A stretch of DNA of 12,757 bases from Acidobacteriota bacterium (GTDB lineage: Bacteria > Acidobacteriota > Vicinamibacteria > Vicinamibacterales > UBA8438): positions 1-12,757 of the forward strand of contig SXOW01000020.1 of assembly GCA_005778315.1 (NCBI GenBank), in the 5' to 3' direction. Shown here one piece after another: positions 1 through 7,177 of this stretch. Under the pieces are notes generated by a model, which was given only the letters and a program-made list of their open reading frames with translations, made no database searches and was not told where the DNA came from. A program made the translations under genes and the position numbers. Within the stretch, counting starts at the first letter, position 1. Each line of letters starts with the position of its first letter.

Positions 1-593
1 ATCAGGATGTGGTGGACGCCCTGGGGCACAAACTTCTGGATCACGGCGAAGGTGCCCTGTCGACTGCCAACGAAGTACTCGAAGCTGGTGTCGTCGCCGC
101 CGAGGATCGCCTGCGAGTTCAGTTCGCCGGCATCATAGAAATTGAGGAACGTCTGGTGAGCAGGATCGTACGGAAACATCACCGCCGCGATTGCGACCAG
201 TCCCGGTCCGCGTCCCAGGTCTACGCGCGCCCGCATGCTGACAGACTGCCGTTCCGGGAGCGGCGACGGAGCAGACCAGCTGTCGACGTCCACCACCAGC
301 CGTTGTCCGTCGATCGTCAAGTGGAGCCGATCACGCAGCAACTGCGCCAGGCGACCAGCACCAGGCCCCAGAACGTCCGCACTCAACGCGCGCTCCGGCT
401 CGACGCCGAGCTCGTGCGCCACATCGAACGCGTGCATCACGACCTCCAGGTCGACGATGGCCGAGTCGATGCGAATGTCGACGAAGCTGAACGGAGCAGG
501 ATGCGCCAGCACCGGCGTCGCCATGCTCGCCCCTGCGAGCATGACGCACACAGCGGCCAGCGTCCGATACCGGTCACGGAGGCGCCACAACAT
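1..593 (-). CDS. HupE/UreJ-family membrane protein, N-terminal part (partial at window edge)
   Basis: The reading frame starts at ATG 593-591 and stays open to base 1, giving 197 complete codons and no stop, so the C-terminal part lies outside the window. Residues 1-30 form a signal peptide (basic start, hydrophobic core, cut after ATPVLA). Residues 31 to about 185 are a soluble extracytoplasmic domain starting HPAPFSFVDIRIDS. The last visible residues, FVPQGVHHILI, match the first conserved block of the HupE/UreJ_2 membrane domain, which normally continues as GPDHILFLL with about six membrane helices. HupE/UreJ proteins are linked to nickel or cobalt supply for hydrogenase and urease, but this longer secreted-domain branch has no firm substrate. 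The gene lies 38 bases downstream of the creatininase-like gene on the same strand, so the two may be co-transcribed. No clear Shine-Dalgarno site precedes the ATG. The family call rests on the terminal motif and overall architecture. Confidence 0.8.
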   Translation of the reverse strand, partial: MLWRLRDRYRTLAAVCVMLAGASMATPVLAHPAPFSFVDIRIDSAIVDLEVVMHAFDVAHELGVEPERALSADVLGPGAGRLAQLLRDRLHLTIDGQRLVVDVDSWSAPSPLPERQSVSMRARVDLGRGPGLVAIAAVMFPYDPAHQTFLNFYDAGELNSQAILGGDDTSFEYFVGSRQGTFAVIQKFVPQGVHHIL

Positions 594-631
594 GCCACGT
601 AATGGTATCGCAGACGGCGTCCCAGGCTCGC

Positions 632-1384
632 CTAGGGTCGACTGCTGACTCGGAGCTGCTCGATCTGCCGGACGGCGGCCTCGATCTGCATCTCCAGAAT
701 GCGTTCGCCGAACGCTGCGGTTGATCGCCCGGGATGGCCCACCACCCCGTTGCCGCCCGGACCGGTGCCCCGTTCCATCTGGTCGAGGCGCAACTTGGAG
801 GCGTCGAGGAAGAGCAAGCTCGCGGTATCGTGCATCCCGGCATGGGTCCCGACATCTTCGACCGGCACACCTTGTTCAACCAGCCACTCGTCGCCACGCC
901 CCGGGTAGTAGTCGGTCAGATGGTGCACACGCACCGAGGTTGCGGCCCACTCCCGATTGAGCCGTTCGGCCACGGCGGTCTGAGACGCCTGGTTGCCGCC
1001 GCTGTCTCCGAGGAGCGCGATATCCAGAAACCCGTGCTGTTTCAGACTGCGCGCGAAGTAATCCAACAACTGCTGGAAGACGTCGGGGGGTGTGGTGATC
1101 GTGCCCGGAAACCGCATATGGCTCGTCGGCGGGTAGACGTCGCCCTCCGGCACATGGGCCATCACCGGTGCGACAAGCGCGTCGCCCCGTCGCGTCGCGA
1201 TGTCTCCGGCTTTGTAGCGGACCAGGTGGTTGTGCTTGCCCAGGACCATATGGGGCCCGTTCTGCTCGGTGCCACCCGTTGGAATGATGATCGTCGTCGT
1301 GCCGGCCGCCACTGCGTCCCGCAGCTCCGTCCATGTCATGTCTTCCAGAAAGACTGTCGCTGGCGGCTGTAGTGCCCCGACCAC
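632..1384 (-). CDS. Creatininase-family amidohydrolase-like protein with altered metal-site motifs
   Basis: A 250-residue protein of the usual creatininase-fold length. The family opening FLEDMTWTELRDAVAAG (residues 12-28), the PTGGTEQNGPHM block (35-46), the LGDSGGNQ block (125-132) and the GTHAGMHDTASLL block (179-191) are all visible. Classical members use these blocks to bind two metal ions and cleave cyclic amides such as creatinine or formamide-type substrates. Here EQHGPH reads EQNGPH, the following Asp position reads His (LGKHNH), and NGHGGN reads GDSGGN, so several usual ligands differ. The substrate is therefore unknown and creatininase activity should not be assumed. The GTG at 1384 is the first possible start and keeps the conserved VFLEDMTW stretch. 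An ATG at 1339-1337, with GGAAG just before it, is an alternative. The phosphoesterase gene diverges only 24 bases away. Confidence 0.85.
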   Translation of the reverse strand: MVGALQPPATVFLEDMTWTELRDAVAAGTTTIIIPTGGTEQNGPHMVLGKHNHLVRYKAGDIATRRGDALVAPVMAHVPEGDVYPPTSHMRFPGTITTPPDVFQQLLDYFARSLKQHGFLDIALLGDSGGNQASQTAVAERLNREWAATSVRVHHLTDYYPGRGDEWLVEQGVPVEDVGTHAGMHDTASLLFLDASKLRLDQMERGTGPGGNGVVGHPGRSTAAFGERILEMQIEAAVRQIEQLRVSSRP

Positions 1385-1408
1385 GCGCGCGGGGTAAGCT
1401 GGAGCAGG

Positions 1409-2638
1409 GTGACCTCTTCACAGAAGGCTCGTTTCAACCGCACGGTAGCCCGACGCTGCCTGAGCTTGGTGCTGCTCGTGGTCGCCACGACCGCGGCCGC
1501 GCTACCGAGTCGCGTGGTGGCGATAGGCGACGTGCACGGAGCCATTGATGAACTGCGGGCGCTCCTGCAGTCCGCGGGCCTGACCGATGCCGAACACCGA
1601 TGGATTGGTGGGGAGGACACACTGGTCCAAACCGGGGACCTCACGGATCGAGGTCCGGGCGTGAGAGCGGTGCTCGACCTGATGATGCGCTTGGAAGCGG
1701 AAGCGGAAGCGGCCAACGGGCGGGTCGTGGTGGTGCTCGGCAATCACGAAACCATGAGCATGATGGCGAACCTGCTCGATACAACGCCAGAGCTGCTCGC
1801 TGCCTTCGCGGGGCCCGAGTCGGAATCCCGCCGGGCATCGGCGTACGCTGCGTATGCGGCCCACTTCGAGGCCCGGGCGGATGCGCAGGGTCCACTCGCG
1901 CCCCAACCGCTGTCGCGTGAAGCGTGGATGGACACCCATCCCCCAGGGTTCCTTGAATACATTGAGCTGTTTGGTCCAGACGGCGTGTATGGCCGCTGGC
2001 TCCGGTCCAGGCCGGTGGTGGTCCGGGTCGGCGACTCCATCTTTCTACACGGAGGCCTCCACCTGTCCTCCCCGATTGACCTGGATGACATCAACGATCA
2101 GGCCCATCGCGAGCTGGAGACCTACGACCGCCAGCGACAGCAACTCATCGACCGCGGGCTGATCCTCCCGTTTTCGACGTTTCAGGACACGGTGGAGGCG
2201 GTCGGCCGAGAGCTCGATCGATGGAGCATATTGGTGTCTCCCCTCGGCCCCCCAGCTCCCGGTGCCGAGGCGCGACTCACGCGGCAGGAGCGCGAGGACA
2301 TCGACCTCCTGCTCGAGGTGCAGAGCCAGCGCGATTGGTCCATCATCGACGCGAATGGTCCACTGTGGTTCCGCGGACTGGCTCGTTGGGACGAGCAGGA
2401 AGGTCTGGAACAGGCGCGCGCACTGACGGAGCGACACCGCGTGTCTCGGATTGTGGCGGGACACACGCCCCAGGCGACCCGACTGATCACATCGCGCTTC
2501 GAGAATCGGGTGCTGCTGATCGACACGGGGATGCTGGCCTCAGCCTCGACCGGTCGGGCGTCAGCGCTTGAGATCAAGGGCCAGGAACTCACCGCCATCT
2601 ATCTCACTGGACGCATTCCGATCGCGGCCGCGCCCTGA
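1409..2638 (+). CDS. Secreted metallophosphoesterase, Shewanella-like phosphatase type
   Basis: A 409-residue calcineurin-like phosphoesterase. All metal-site motifs are present in order: GDVHG (40-44), GDLTDRG (76-82), GNHE (111-114), LHGG (213-216) and GHTP (351-354), followed by IDTGM (371-375). The GPLWFRG stretch (317-323) is typical of the Shewanella-like phosphatase (SLP) group, whose studied members remove phosphate from proteins or small phosphate esters. Residues 1-32 form a signal peptide (RRCLSLVLLVVATTAAA), so it should act in the periplasm or outside the cell. The start is GTG 1409, with GGAG at 1401-1404; later starts would cut the signal peptide. A GGAAGC triplet repeat at 1693-1710 encodes an EAEAEA stretch in a surface-like helix. 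It converges on the kinase-like gene, with 11 bases between the two genes. The substrate is unknown. Confidence 0.9.
   Translation: MTSSQKARFNRTVARRCLSLVLLVVATTAAALPSRVVAIGDVHGAIDELRALLQSAGLTDAEHRWIGGEDTLVQTGDLTDRGPGVRAVLDLMMRLEAEAEAANGRVVVVLGNHETMSMMANLLDTTPELLAAFAGPESESRRASAYAAYAAHFEARADAQGPLAPQPLSREAWMDTHPPGFLEYIELFGPDGVYGRWLRSRPVVVRVGDSIFLHGGLHLSSPIDLDDINDQAHRELETYDRQRQQLIDRGLILPFSTFQDTVEAVGRELDRWSILVSPLGPPAPGAEARLTRQEREDIDLLLEVQSQRDWSIIDANGPLWFRGLARWDEQEGLEQARALTERHRVSRIVAGHTPQATRLITSRFENRVLLIDTGMLASASTGRASALEIKGQELTAIYLTGRIPIAAAP
1693..1712 (+). repeat. Triple GGAAGC hexanucleotide repeat inside the phosphoesterase gene
   Basis: Three perfect GGAAGC copies in a row (1693-1710) plus a further GG. 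The repeat encodes alternating Glu-Ala after GDLTDRG and before GNHE. Because the unit is six bases, gain or loss of a copy would change the length by two residues without shifting the frame. Confidence 0.8.
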
Positions 2639-2653
2639 CCCGTGGTGGGTCAG
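2635..2653. terminator. Perfect hairpin between convergent genes, containing both stop codons
   Basis: CTGACCC (2635-2641), a 5-base loop GTGGT, then GGGTCAG (2647-2653) make a perfect 7-bp stem. The TGA of the phosphoesterase gene (2636-2638) and the TGA of the opposite gene (2652-2650) lie symmetrically in the two arms. It could serve as a shared two-way terminator. Neither side has a run of T, so factor-independent termination is not assured. Confidence 0.5.
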
Positions 2654-3474
2654 TCGAAGAGCACCGCCGATCCACGCGTCTCGACCAAGGTGTCGAAGTG
2701 CTGCACCAGCTTGTCGCGTCGCTGGAGGATCGCGTCGATCTCCCCGCCCGTCAGATACGCGCCGACATGCTCATCGAGCGCTTCGCGCGTGAGGTCGCGT
2801 AGGGCGCCGAGCAGAGCCCTATCGCACCGATTGAGGTTGTCCGGTGCACGCAGGTCACCCCATATTCTGAAGGCGCGTGAAAAATCGATCATCCATAGAT
2901 TCCAGCCGGTGTCGTACAGGATATTGCCGTGGTTCCGATCGGTGTCGTGGACCAATTCCGCAAACACGGCCATGCGGGAATACTGTCGATTGAACACCGC
3001 CATATCGTCCGGCACTCGACGCTCGGCGAGCCGGGCGGCCTCGTCCATCATCACGTCGTCAACCCACCACGTCATGGCCCCAGGCCGGTTGTCCCAGCGA
3101 CGCTCCACCGTGACCGGAATCATGTCGTCGACCCCGAGAAGCTCCCCGACGAGGAAGGCCGCGATGTTGTACCGGTACGCGTCCGTGAAGCCGAGTTCGA
3201 CCCGCCCCCCCAGTCGGGCCTGATCACGCCGCTCGTTGACGGACTGGAAGCCCACGTCGTGGGTCAGGGTCCCGTCACTCAGGGTGAGTCGCCACGGCTC
3301 CGTCACGCCCTTCCCGATGCGCTCCGCCCCGACAATCTCTGCCGTCAGCATGAACTCACGCTGAAACGCCTTGTCCAGCGGTTGCGCGGTCGCCTCGAGC
3401 GGGAGCGTGCTCGCGAGCAGCCCCACCACCAGCGCGCCACCGGACCCAGAGATCAAGCAATGGTATCGAAGCAT
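2650..3474 (-). CDS. Secreted PI3K/HipA-like kinase-fold protein, possibly inactive
   Basis: A 274-residue protein with a signal peptide (residues 1-30, cut near EATA/QPLD). Residues 53-80 (IGKGVTEPWRLTLSDG and onward) look like the N-lobe ATP-cradle strands of PI3K/HipA/Fam20-like kinases. Residues 177-184 (DTDRNHGN) match the catalytic loop, and 195-198 (MIDF) match the metal-binding IDFG/IDHG block, followed by SRAFR. From memory, relatives carry a Lys in a VFK-type strand; here the equivalent spot reads VGFQSV (Q77), so the ATP-binding Lys seems to be replaced. The protein may be a pseudokinase or a variant kinase. The start ATG (3474-3472) follows a G-rich site AAGGGGGG five bases upstream. 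It stands alone on its strand and converges on a secreted phosphatase gene. The fold assignment rests on motifs only, and the substrate is unknown. Confidence 0.6.
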   Translation of the reverse strand: MLRYHCLISGSGGALVVGLLASTLPLEATAQPLDKAFQREFMLTAEIVGAERIGKGVTEPWRLTLSDGTLTHDVGFQSVNERRDQARLGGRVELGFTDAYRYNIAAFLVGELLGVDDMIPVTVERRWDNRPGAMTWWVDDVMMDEAARLAERRVPDDMAVFNRQYSRMAVFAELVHDTDRNHGNILYDTGWNLWMIDFSRAFRIWGDLRAPDNLNRCDRALLGALRDLTREALDEHVGAYLTGGEIDAILQRRDKLVQHFDTLVETRGSAVLFD

Positions 3475-3500
3475 GTCGCCCCCCTTGTTTTCGAGACCTC

Positions 3501-3526
3501 ACCTGCGGCCCCGACCTGCGGCCCCG
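3501..3526. repeat. Perfect 13-base tandem duplication in the leader of the kinase-like gene
   Basis: ACCTGCGGCCCCG occurs twice back to back (3501-3513 and 3514-3526). It lies 27 bases before the ATG of the kinase-like gene and after its candidate promoter, so it would fall in the 5' untranslated leader. Confidence 0.85.
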
Positions 3527-3564
3527 CGACAGAGCAGCACGCAGAATGCAGAAACGGTGCCGGC

Positions 3565-3594
3565 ATCATACAGTGTCCGGTGAACCCGTGACAG
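3565..3594 (-). promoter_or_regulatory. Candidate sigma70-type promoter for the kinase-like gene
   Basis: Read on the minus strand, CTGTCA (3594-3589) and TATGAT (3570-3565) are separated by 18 bases. The -10 matches five of six consensus bases and the -35 four of six. The start of transcription would fall near 3558, giving a leader of about 85 bases that includes the tandem duplication. Confidence 0.35.
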
Positions 3595-3649
3595 CGCCGT
3601 CGCCGGCCTAGCCTCGGTTCGACGCGTAGGGGAGATAGGAACCGGGAGC

Positions 3650-3675
3650 GGGCGGCCGGTCAGCAGGGCGGCCGG
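3650..3675. repeat. GC-rich 10-base direct repeat downstream of the NatB-type gene
   Basis: GGGCGGCCGG is found at 3650-3659 and again at 3666-3675. The self-complementary CGGCCG core also allows a 6-bp stem with a 10-base loop, which could help stop transcription leaving the ABC operon. There is no T-run, so this role is weakly supported. Confidence 0.35.
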
Positions 3676-3720
3676 GCGGGTTTGGGGGCGCGAGAGGCAC
3701 CGCGGACGGGAATATCGGCG

Positions 3721-4905
3721 TCAATTGGCCACCCCGAACACAATCCGTTCGTGACGAAACAGCCAGGCGGTCAGCATCACACACAGGAGCCCCAGCAGCA
3801 TCGACGACCCACCCGCCACCAGGAACAGGGCCAGTCCGGGATCATCGCCGCCCAACACTCGCGTCAACAGCACTTGCTGGCCGAGCGACGGCACGGCGGC
3901 CACCCAGGGATCGCTCGGCAACGAGGACACGGCGGCAACCATCCCTGGAATCATCGGCACGAAGATAAGGGTGCTCACGTAGGTCTGCGCTTCTTTGAAC
4001 GACCGCGCAAAGGTGGACACCAGCAGCTGCACCCCGGCCGCGAGAAACGCGAGCGGCACCGTTCCCGCGAGAATCGCGACCACCTGCATGGCCCCGATAT
4101 CCACGCGGATGCCGAGGTCTTCGAGCGACATCCGCTGCAACATGAAGAGGGTCCCGGCCAGCACGAGCACGATGCCCACGCTCGCGAACACCACGGTGAC
4201 CAGCCACTTCCCGATGACGATGGCGTTGCGCGACACCGGATTGATCAACAGTGGTTCGAGGGAACCGCGCTCGCGCTCGCCCGCGGTCGTGTCGATGGCC
4301 ACGTTCATCCCTGACACGAACGCCGCCATGATGATGAACAGCGGGATAAAACTCAAGAAGTTGGCGGAGCGCTGCTGGCTGGTCGCAATGTCCAGCTCGT
4401 CGAGCTGGACCGGCGTCCGCAGGTCGGGCGAGACGCCGCGCGCAATCAGTCGCAACGTGCTGACCTGCGTGCCATAGCTCTCCAGGACCCGGCGGGCCCG
4501 TCGCACGAGGGGCGACAACTCGTTCTTCGATCCGTCGACGATCAATCGCACCCTGGCCGGCGCGCCGGCCGCGAAGTCATCCGCATAGTCGGGGTCAACG
4601 AGCACTGCCAGCTCCAGTTCGCCGGACCGCACGCGCTCGAAGAGATCGCCGTCGGTCTCCACCACCGCGTGGTCAGCCCGCTCGATCCAGGCCATGAGCC
4701 CGGGCGCCAGCGCGGCCCCCTGCACGTGAAACACCAGGTCTTCGGCGCTACGCTCGCGCGCCGCGATGGTGCCGAAGAGCAAGTTGATCATCAGCGGCGC
4801 AAACATCGGGAACAGCAGGGCCGACATCAGCGACCGCCGATCGCGCACCGCGTCGAGGAGCTCCTTGTGAAACACGGGACCCACGTGAGCCAACAGGTGT
4901 CTCAC
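3721..4905 (-). CDS. NatB-type ABC-2 transporter permease
   Basis: A 394-residue inner-membrane permease of the ABC-2/NatB family. There is one membrane segment near the N-terminus (about 26-47), a large extracytoplasmic domain (about 50-180), then a cluster of about five membrane segments from 183 to the end. The family hallmark DTTAGERERGSLEPLL (residues 205-220) sits after the second segment. NatB is the membrane half of a Na+ exporter in Bacillus, but related pairs export many compounds, so the cargo is open. The start is GTG 4905-4903 and overlaps the TGA of the ATPase gene in the sequence GTGA, so translation is coupled and the two proteins should form one transporter. It is the last gene of the hydrolase-ATPase-permease operon. 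Confidence 0.9.
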   Translation of the reverse strand: MRHLLAHVGPVFHKELLDAVRDRRSLMSALLFPMFAPLMINLLFGTIAARERSAEDLVFHVQGAALAPGLMAWIERADHAVVETDGDLFERVRSGELELAVLVDPDYADDFAAGAPARVRLIVDGSKNELSPLVRRARRVLESYGTQVSTLRLIARGVSPDLRTPVQLDELDIATSQQRSANFLSFIPLFIIMAAFVSGMNVAIDTTAGERERGSLEPLLINPVSRNAIVIGKWLVTVVFASVGIVLVLAGTLFMLQRMSLEDLGIRVDIGAMQVVAILAGTVPLAFLAAGVQLLVSTFARSFKEAQTYVSTLIFVPMIPGMVAAVSSLPSDPWVAAVPSLGQQVLLTRVLGGDDPGLALFLVAGGSSMLLGLLCVMLTAWLFRHERIVFGVAN

Positions 4906-5633
4906 GCCACAACCTCGTCGATCCCGGTAAGCGAGACAAATGCGTCTTCCAGACTCTCGTGTCCGGTGGTCGTGAGGATCTCCTCGGGTGTCCCCTGCAC
5001 CACGGTGCGTCCGCCGGAGATGATCACCAGGTGGTCACACAGCGCCGTCACTTCTTGCATGATGTGACTGGAGAACAGGACGCACTTTCCGTCAGCCCGC
5101 ATCTGGCGAATCAAGTGCCGCATGGCCCGCGTCGCGCCCACGTCGAGCCCATTCGTCGGCTCGTCCAACAACACGTTCGAGGGCGCGTGGACCAGCGCGC
5201 GTCCGACCGCCACCTTGACCCGTTCGCCCTGCGAGAACCCCTGCACCCGTCTGTCGATAATGGTGCCCATCTCGAGCTGACCAACCAGGCGCTCGATACG
5301 TTCCTCAACGAGGGCGGCTGTGAGCCCCTGAAGACGCCCGTAGTAGCGGAGATGTTCACGGGCCGTCAGGCGGACATACAACCCGCGGGAATCAGGGAGC
5401 ACCCCCATATGGCGTTGGGCCCGCTGGGGCTCTGTGGTGACGTTGATATCGTCCACCAGGACATCCCCGCGGTCGGCCAGCAGCAATCCGTAGAGGACAC
5501 GCAAGGTCGTCGTCTTGCCGGCTCCATTGGGTCCCAGCAGGCCGGTCACCTTGCCGTCGGCCGCCGCGAACGACACATCGTCGACCGCCACGACTTCGCC
5601 GAAGCGCTTCCCAAGGTTGCGGACCTCGATCAT
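4902..5633 (-). CDS. NatA-type ABC transporter ATPase
   Basis: A 243-residue cytoplasmic ATPase that powers the adjacent NatB-type permease. Walker A is GPNGAGKTT (34-42), the signature is FSQGE (133-137), Walker B with the catalytic Glu is NVLLDEP (153-159) followed by TNGLD, and the switch His is in SSH (188-190). The sequence is complete and looks active. Its closest general class is the NatA/CcmA-type exporter ATPases. The ATG (5633-5631) overlaps the stop of the upstream hydrolase gene as ATGA, and its own TGA overlaps the permease GTG, so all three genes are translationally coupled. The substrate cannot be read from the sequence. Confidence 0.93.
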   Translation of the reverse strand: MIEVRNLGKRFGEVVAVDDVSFAAADGKVTGLLGPNGAGKTTTLRVLYGLLLADRGDVLVDDINVTTEPQRAQRHMGVLPDSRGLYVRLTAREHLRYYGRLQGLTAALVEERIERLVGQLEMGTIIDRRVQGFSQGERVKVAVGRALVHAPSNVLLDEPTNGLDVGATRAMRHLIRQMRADGKCVLFSSHIMQEVTALCDHLVIISGGRTVVQGTPEEILTTTGHESLEDAFVSLTGIDEVVA

Positions 5634-7171
5634 GGCGCCTCGACGGCGAACGGGCCCGGCCCGAGCGTGGAGTCAAAGAAGCGAGGACGCTCGATCCGCT
5701 CTACGCACGCCACATCCAAAGTCGCGGCGCTACCCTGATCGATGAATTCGGCCATCAGATCAGGGACGCACCCGGCCCCCATCGTGCCGTGTCCAACGCC
5801 CGGCACCGTGATGTGCGTCGCGTTGGTCAGGGAGCCCCGCACGGACTCCGCCCACCGCGGCGGCGTCACGGGATCAAGGAGGCCAGAGAGCAGCAACACG
5901 GGACGGTCCGAGGCGATCGGAGCGTCGTACCCGTCCGGGAGCGTTCCCTGTGGCCAGGCCCCGCACAAGGCCTCGAACGAGTCCAACAGACTGGTGCCAA
6001 ACAATGGCTCGGCCGCCGCGAGCGCCCGGTCCTCCGTCGTGATGCGCGGCACATCCTCACTGCACACCACGCTGAGAAACATGCCCGTATACAGACTGGC
6101 ATCTCCGGCGAAGCCGACACCCATCGCGGAGAGGGGGCCGTAGTCACCCGCGGCGGCCCTGGAAATGGCGAGCGGCAGGACGACCGCAAGGTCAGGTGAA
6201 TAGAGCGGGGCCCGCACACTGGAGGCGAGTGACGTCCGGGAGACCACGATGTCGGTGGGGCGACCGGTCCGCGGGTGGGCCAGTGTGTGGCGCACCGGCC
6301 CCTGCTCGAGCGTATCCAGCAGCGTCTGCAGGGCGGCCCCCAACTCGGGGTAGGCAGCGTGACACCCCGCGTCGGCGGCACAGTCCTGCAGCAACAGGTC
6401 AAGCGCTCGCGCCGCATCCATCCCCATGTACAGCGGCAGCTTGATCGCGACAGGCGCCAGACCGTCGAGAATGGCCGTGCGGACACGGTCGGGATGGCGT
6501 CGCAGGTACACCAATCCGGCGCGCGTGCCATACGACCCACCCCACAGGTTGATCGTCTCGTAGCCCAGCGCGGCGCGGACGTCGTCGAGGTCGTCCATCG
6601 CGAGCGGGGTCGTATAGAGACGCGGATCGGCATCAAGCGCCGCAACACACGCCTCGACTTGTTCGACCACGTGGGCCCGCAGGATCTCGTCCGACATCGG
6701 GTCCAACAGCAGGGTGTCGTCCGGCGCATCCTCACCGATCTCGCAGGTCAACGGGTTCGACCCGCCAGTGCCACGTTGATCCACAAACACCAGATCTCGC
6801 TCACGATTGACCTGTCGAAAGGGCACCCGAATGATGTCCGTCAACTCGCTTGCCGCTTGCCCCGGTCCCCCGGCCAGAATAAACAGCGGGTCCGGAGCGA
6901 TATCGGTCGACAGCGCTGGCAGCACCACCACGCGCAGCCCGATCCGACGCCCCGTTTGCGCGTCGCGGTCCTCAAACACCTCCCAGGTCCCACACAACCC
7001 GTCTTCAATGTTGTCAGCGGGCGGGCAGGGCTCCAGCGCCAGACGCGGGAGCGTGGGGACGGGAGCCTCCGAGGAACACGCCGCCAGCAGCACGAAGACC
7101 AGCGCCAACCATCCCTCGCGTGCCGGGCAGCGAGCACGCGGGTACCGCGGGGGATCGCTGAGGTTCTGCAC
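5630..7171 (-). CDS. TAP-like alpha/beta-hydrolase lipoprotein (family S33 peptidase type)
   Basis: From the GTG at 7171 the product has 513 residues. Residues 20-32 (ALVFVLLAAC) are a hydrophobic segment ending in a lipobox, so Cys32 is probably lipidated and the enzyme is anchored on a membrane facing the periplasm. GGPGQ (about 101-105) is the oxyanion-hole block, DQRGTG follows, GGSYGTR carries the nucleophile Ser213, LLDPVTPP the acid Asp433, and PGVGHG the His461. This order, with the triad completed by a C-terminal TAP-like domain rich in Cys, is typical of tripeptidyl/prolyl aminopeptidase-like hydrolases that clip N-terminal residues from peptides. Start choice: an upstream in-frame GTG (7228) and ATG (7192) exist, but a perfect TATAAT ends 6 bases before GTG 7171. 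The gene leads the NatAB-type operon. The natural substrate is unknown. Confidence 0.88.
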   Translation of the reverse strand: MQNLSDPPRYPRARCPAREGWLALVFVLLAACSSEAPVPTLPRLALEPCPPADNIEDGLCGTWEVFEDRDAQTGRRIGLRVVVLPALSTDIAPDPLFILAGGPGQAASELTDIIRVPFRQVNRERDLVFVDQRGTGGSNPLTCEIGEDAPDDTLLLDPMSDEILRAHVVEQVEACVAALDADPRLYTTPLAMDDLDDVRAALGYETINLWGGSYGTRAGLVYLRRHPDRVRTAILDGLAPVAIKLPLYMGMDAARALDLLLQDCAADAGCHAAYPELGAALQTLLDTLEQGPVRHTLAHPRTGRPTDIVVSRTSLASSVRAPLYSPDLAVVLPLAISRAAAGDYGPLSAMGVGFAGDASLYTGMFLSVVCSEDVPRITTEDRALAAAEPLFGTSLLDSFEALCGAWPQGTLPDGYDAPIASDRPVLLLSGLLDPVTPPRWAESVRGSLTNATHITVPGVGHGTMGAGCVPDLMAEFIDQGSAATLDVACVERIERPRFFDSTLGPGPFAVEAP

Positions 7172-7177
7172 CCGGCG

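Larger units (their letters stand above)
3475..3720. other. Non-coding gap with regulatory signals and short repeats
   Basis: No convincing gene lies in these 246 bases on either strand. The right part is the region downstream of the NatB-type gene and the left part is the leader of the kinase-like gene. It contains a candidate promoter (3565-3594), a 13-base tandem duplication (3501-3526) and a GC-rich 10-base direct repeat (3650-3675). Confidence 0.6.

Noticed and set aside
1395..1400. TAAGCT before GTG 1409 as a leaderless -10 box for the phosphoesterase gene
   Set aside because: The match to TATAAT is poor, there is no -35, and a GGAG ribosome site is present.
3682..4314. A 210-codon plus-strand frame opposite the permease gene
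   Set aside because: It is very rich in His, Gln, Gly and Arg with no motif, and the opposite strand encodes a clear ABC-2 permease.
4959..5738. A 259-codon open frame on the plus strand opposite the ATPase gene
   Set aside because: It is antisense to a gene with all ABC ATPase motifs. Its His/Arg/Pro-rich composition is what GC-rich third positions give in a shadow frame.
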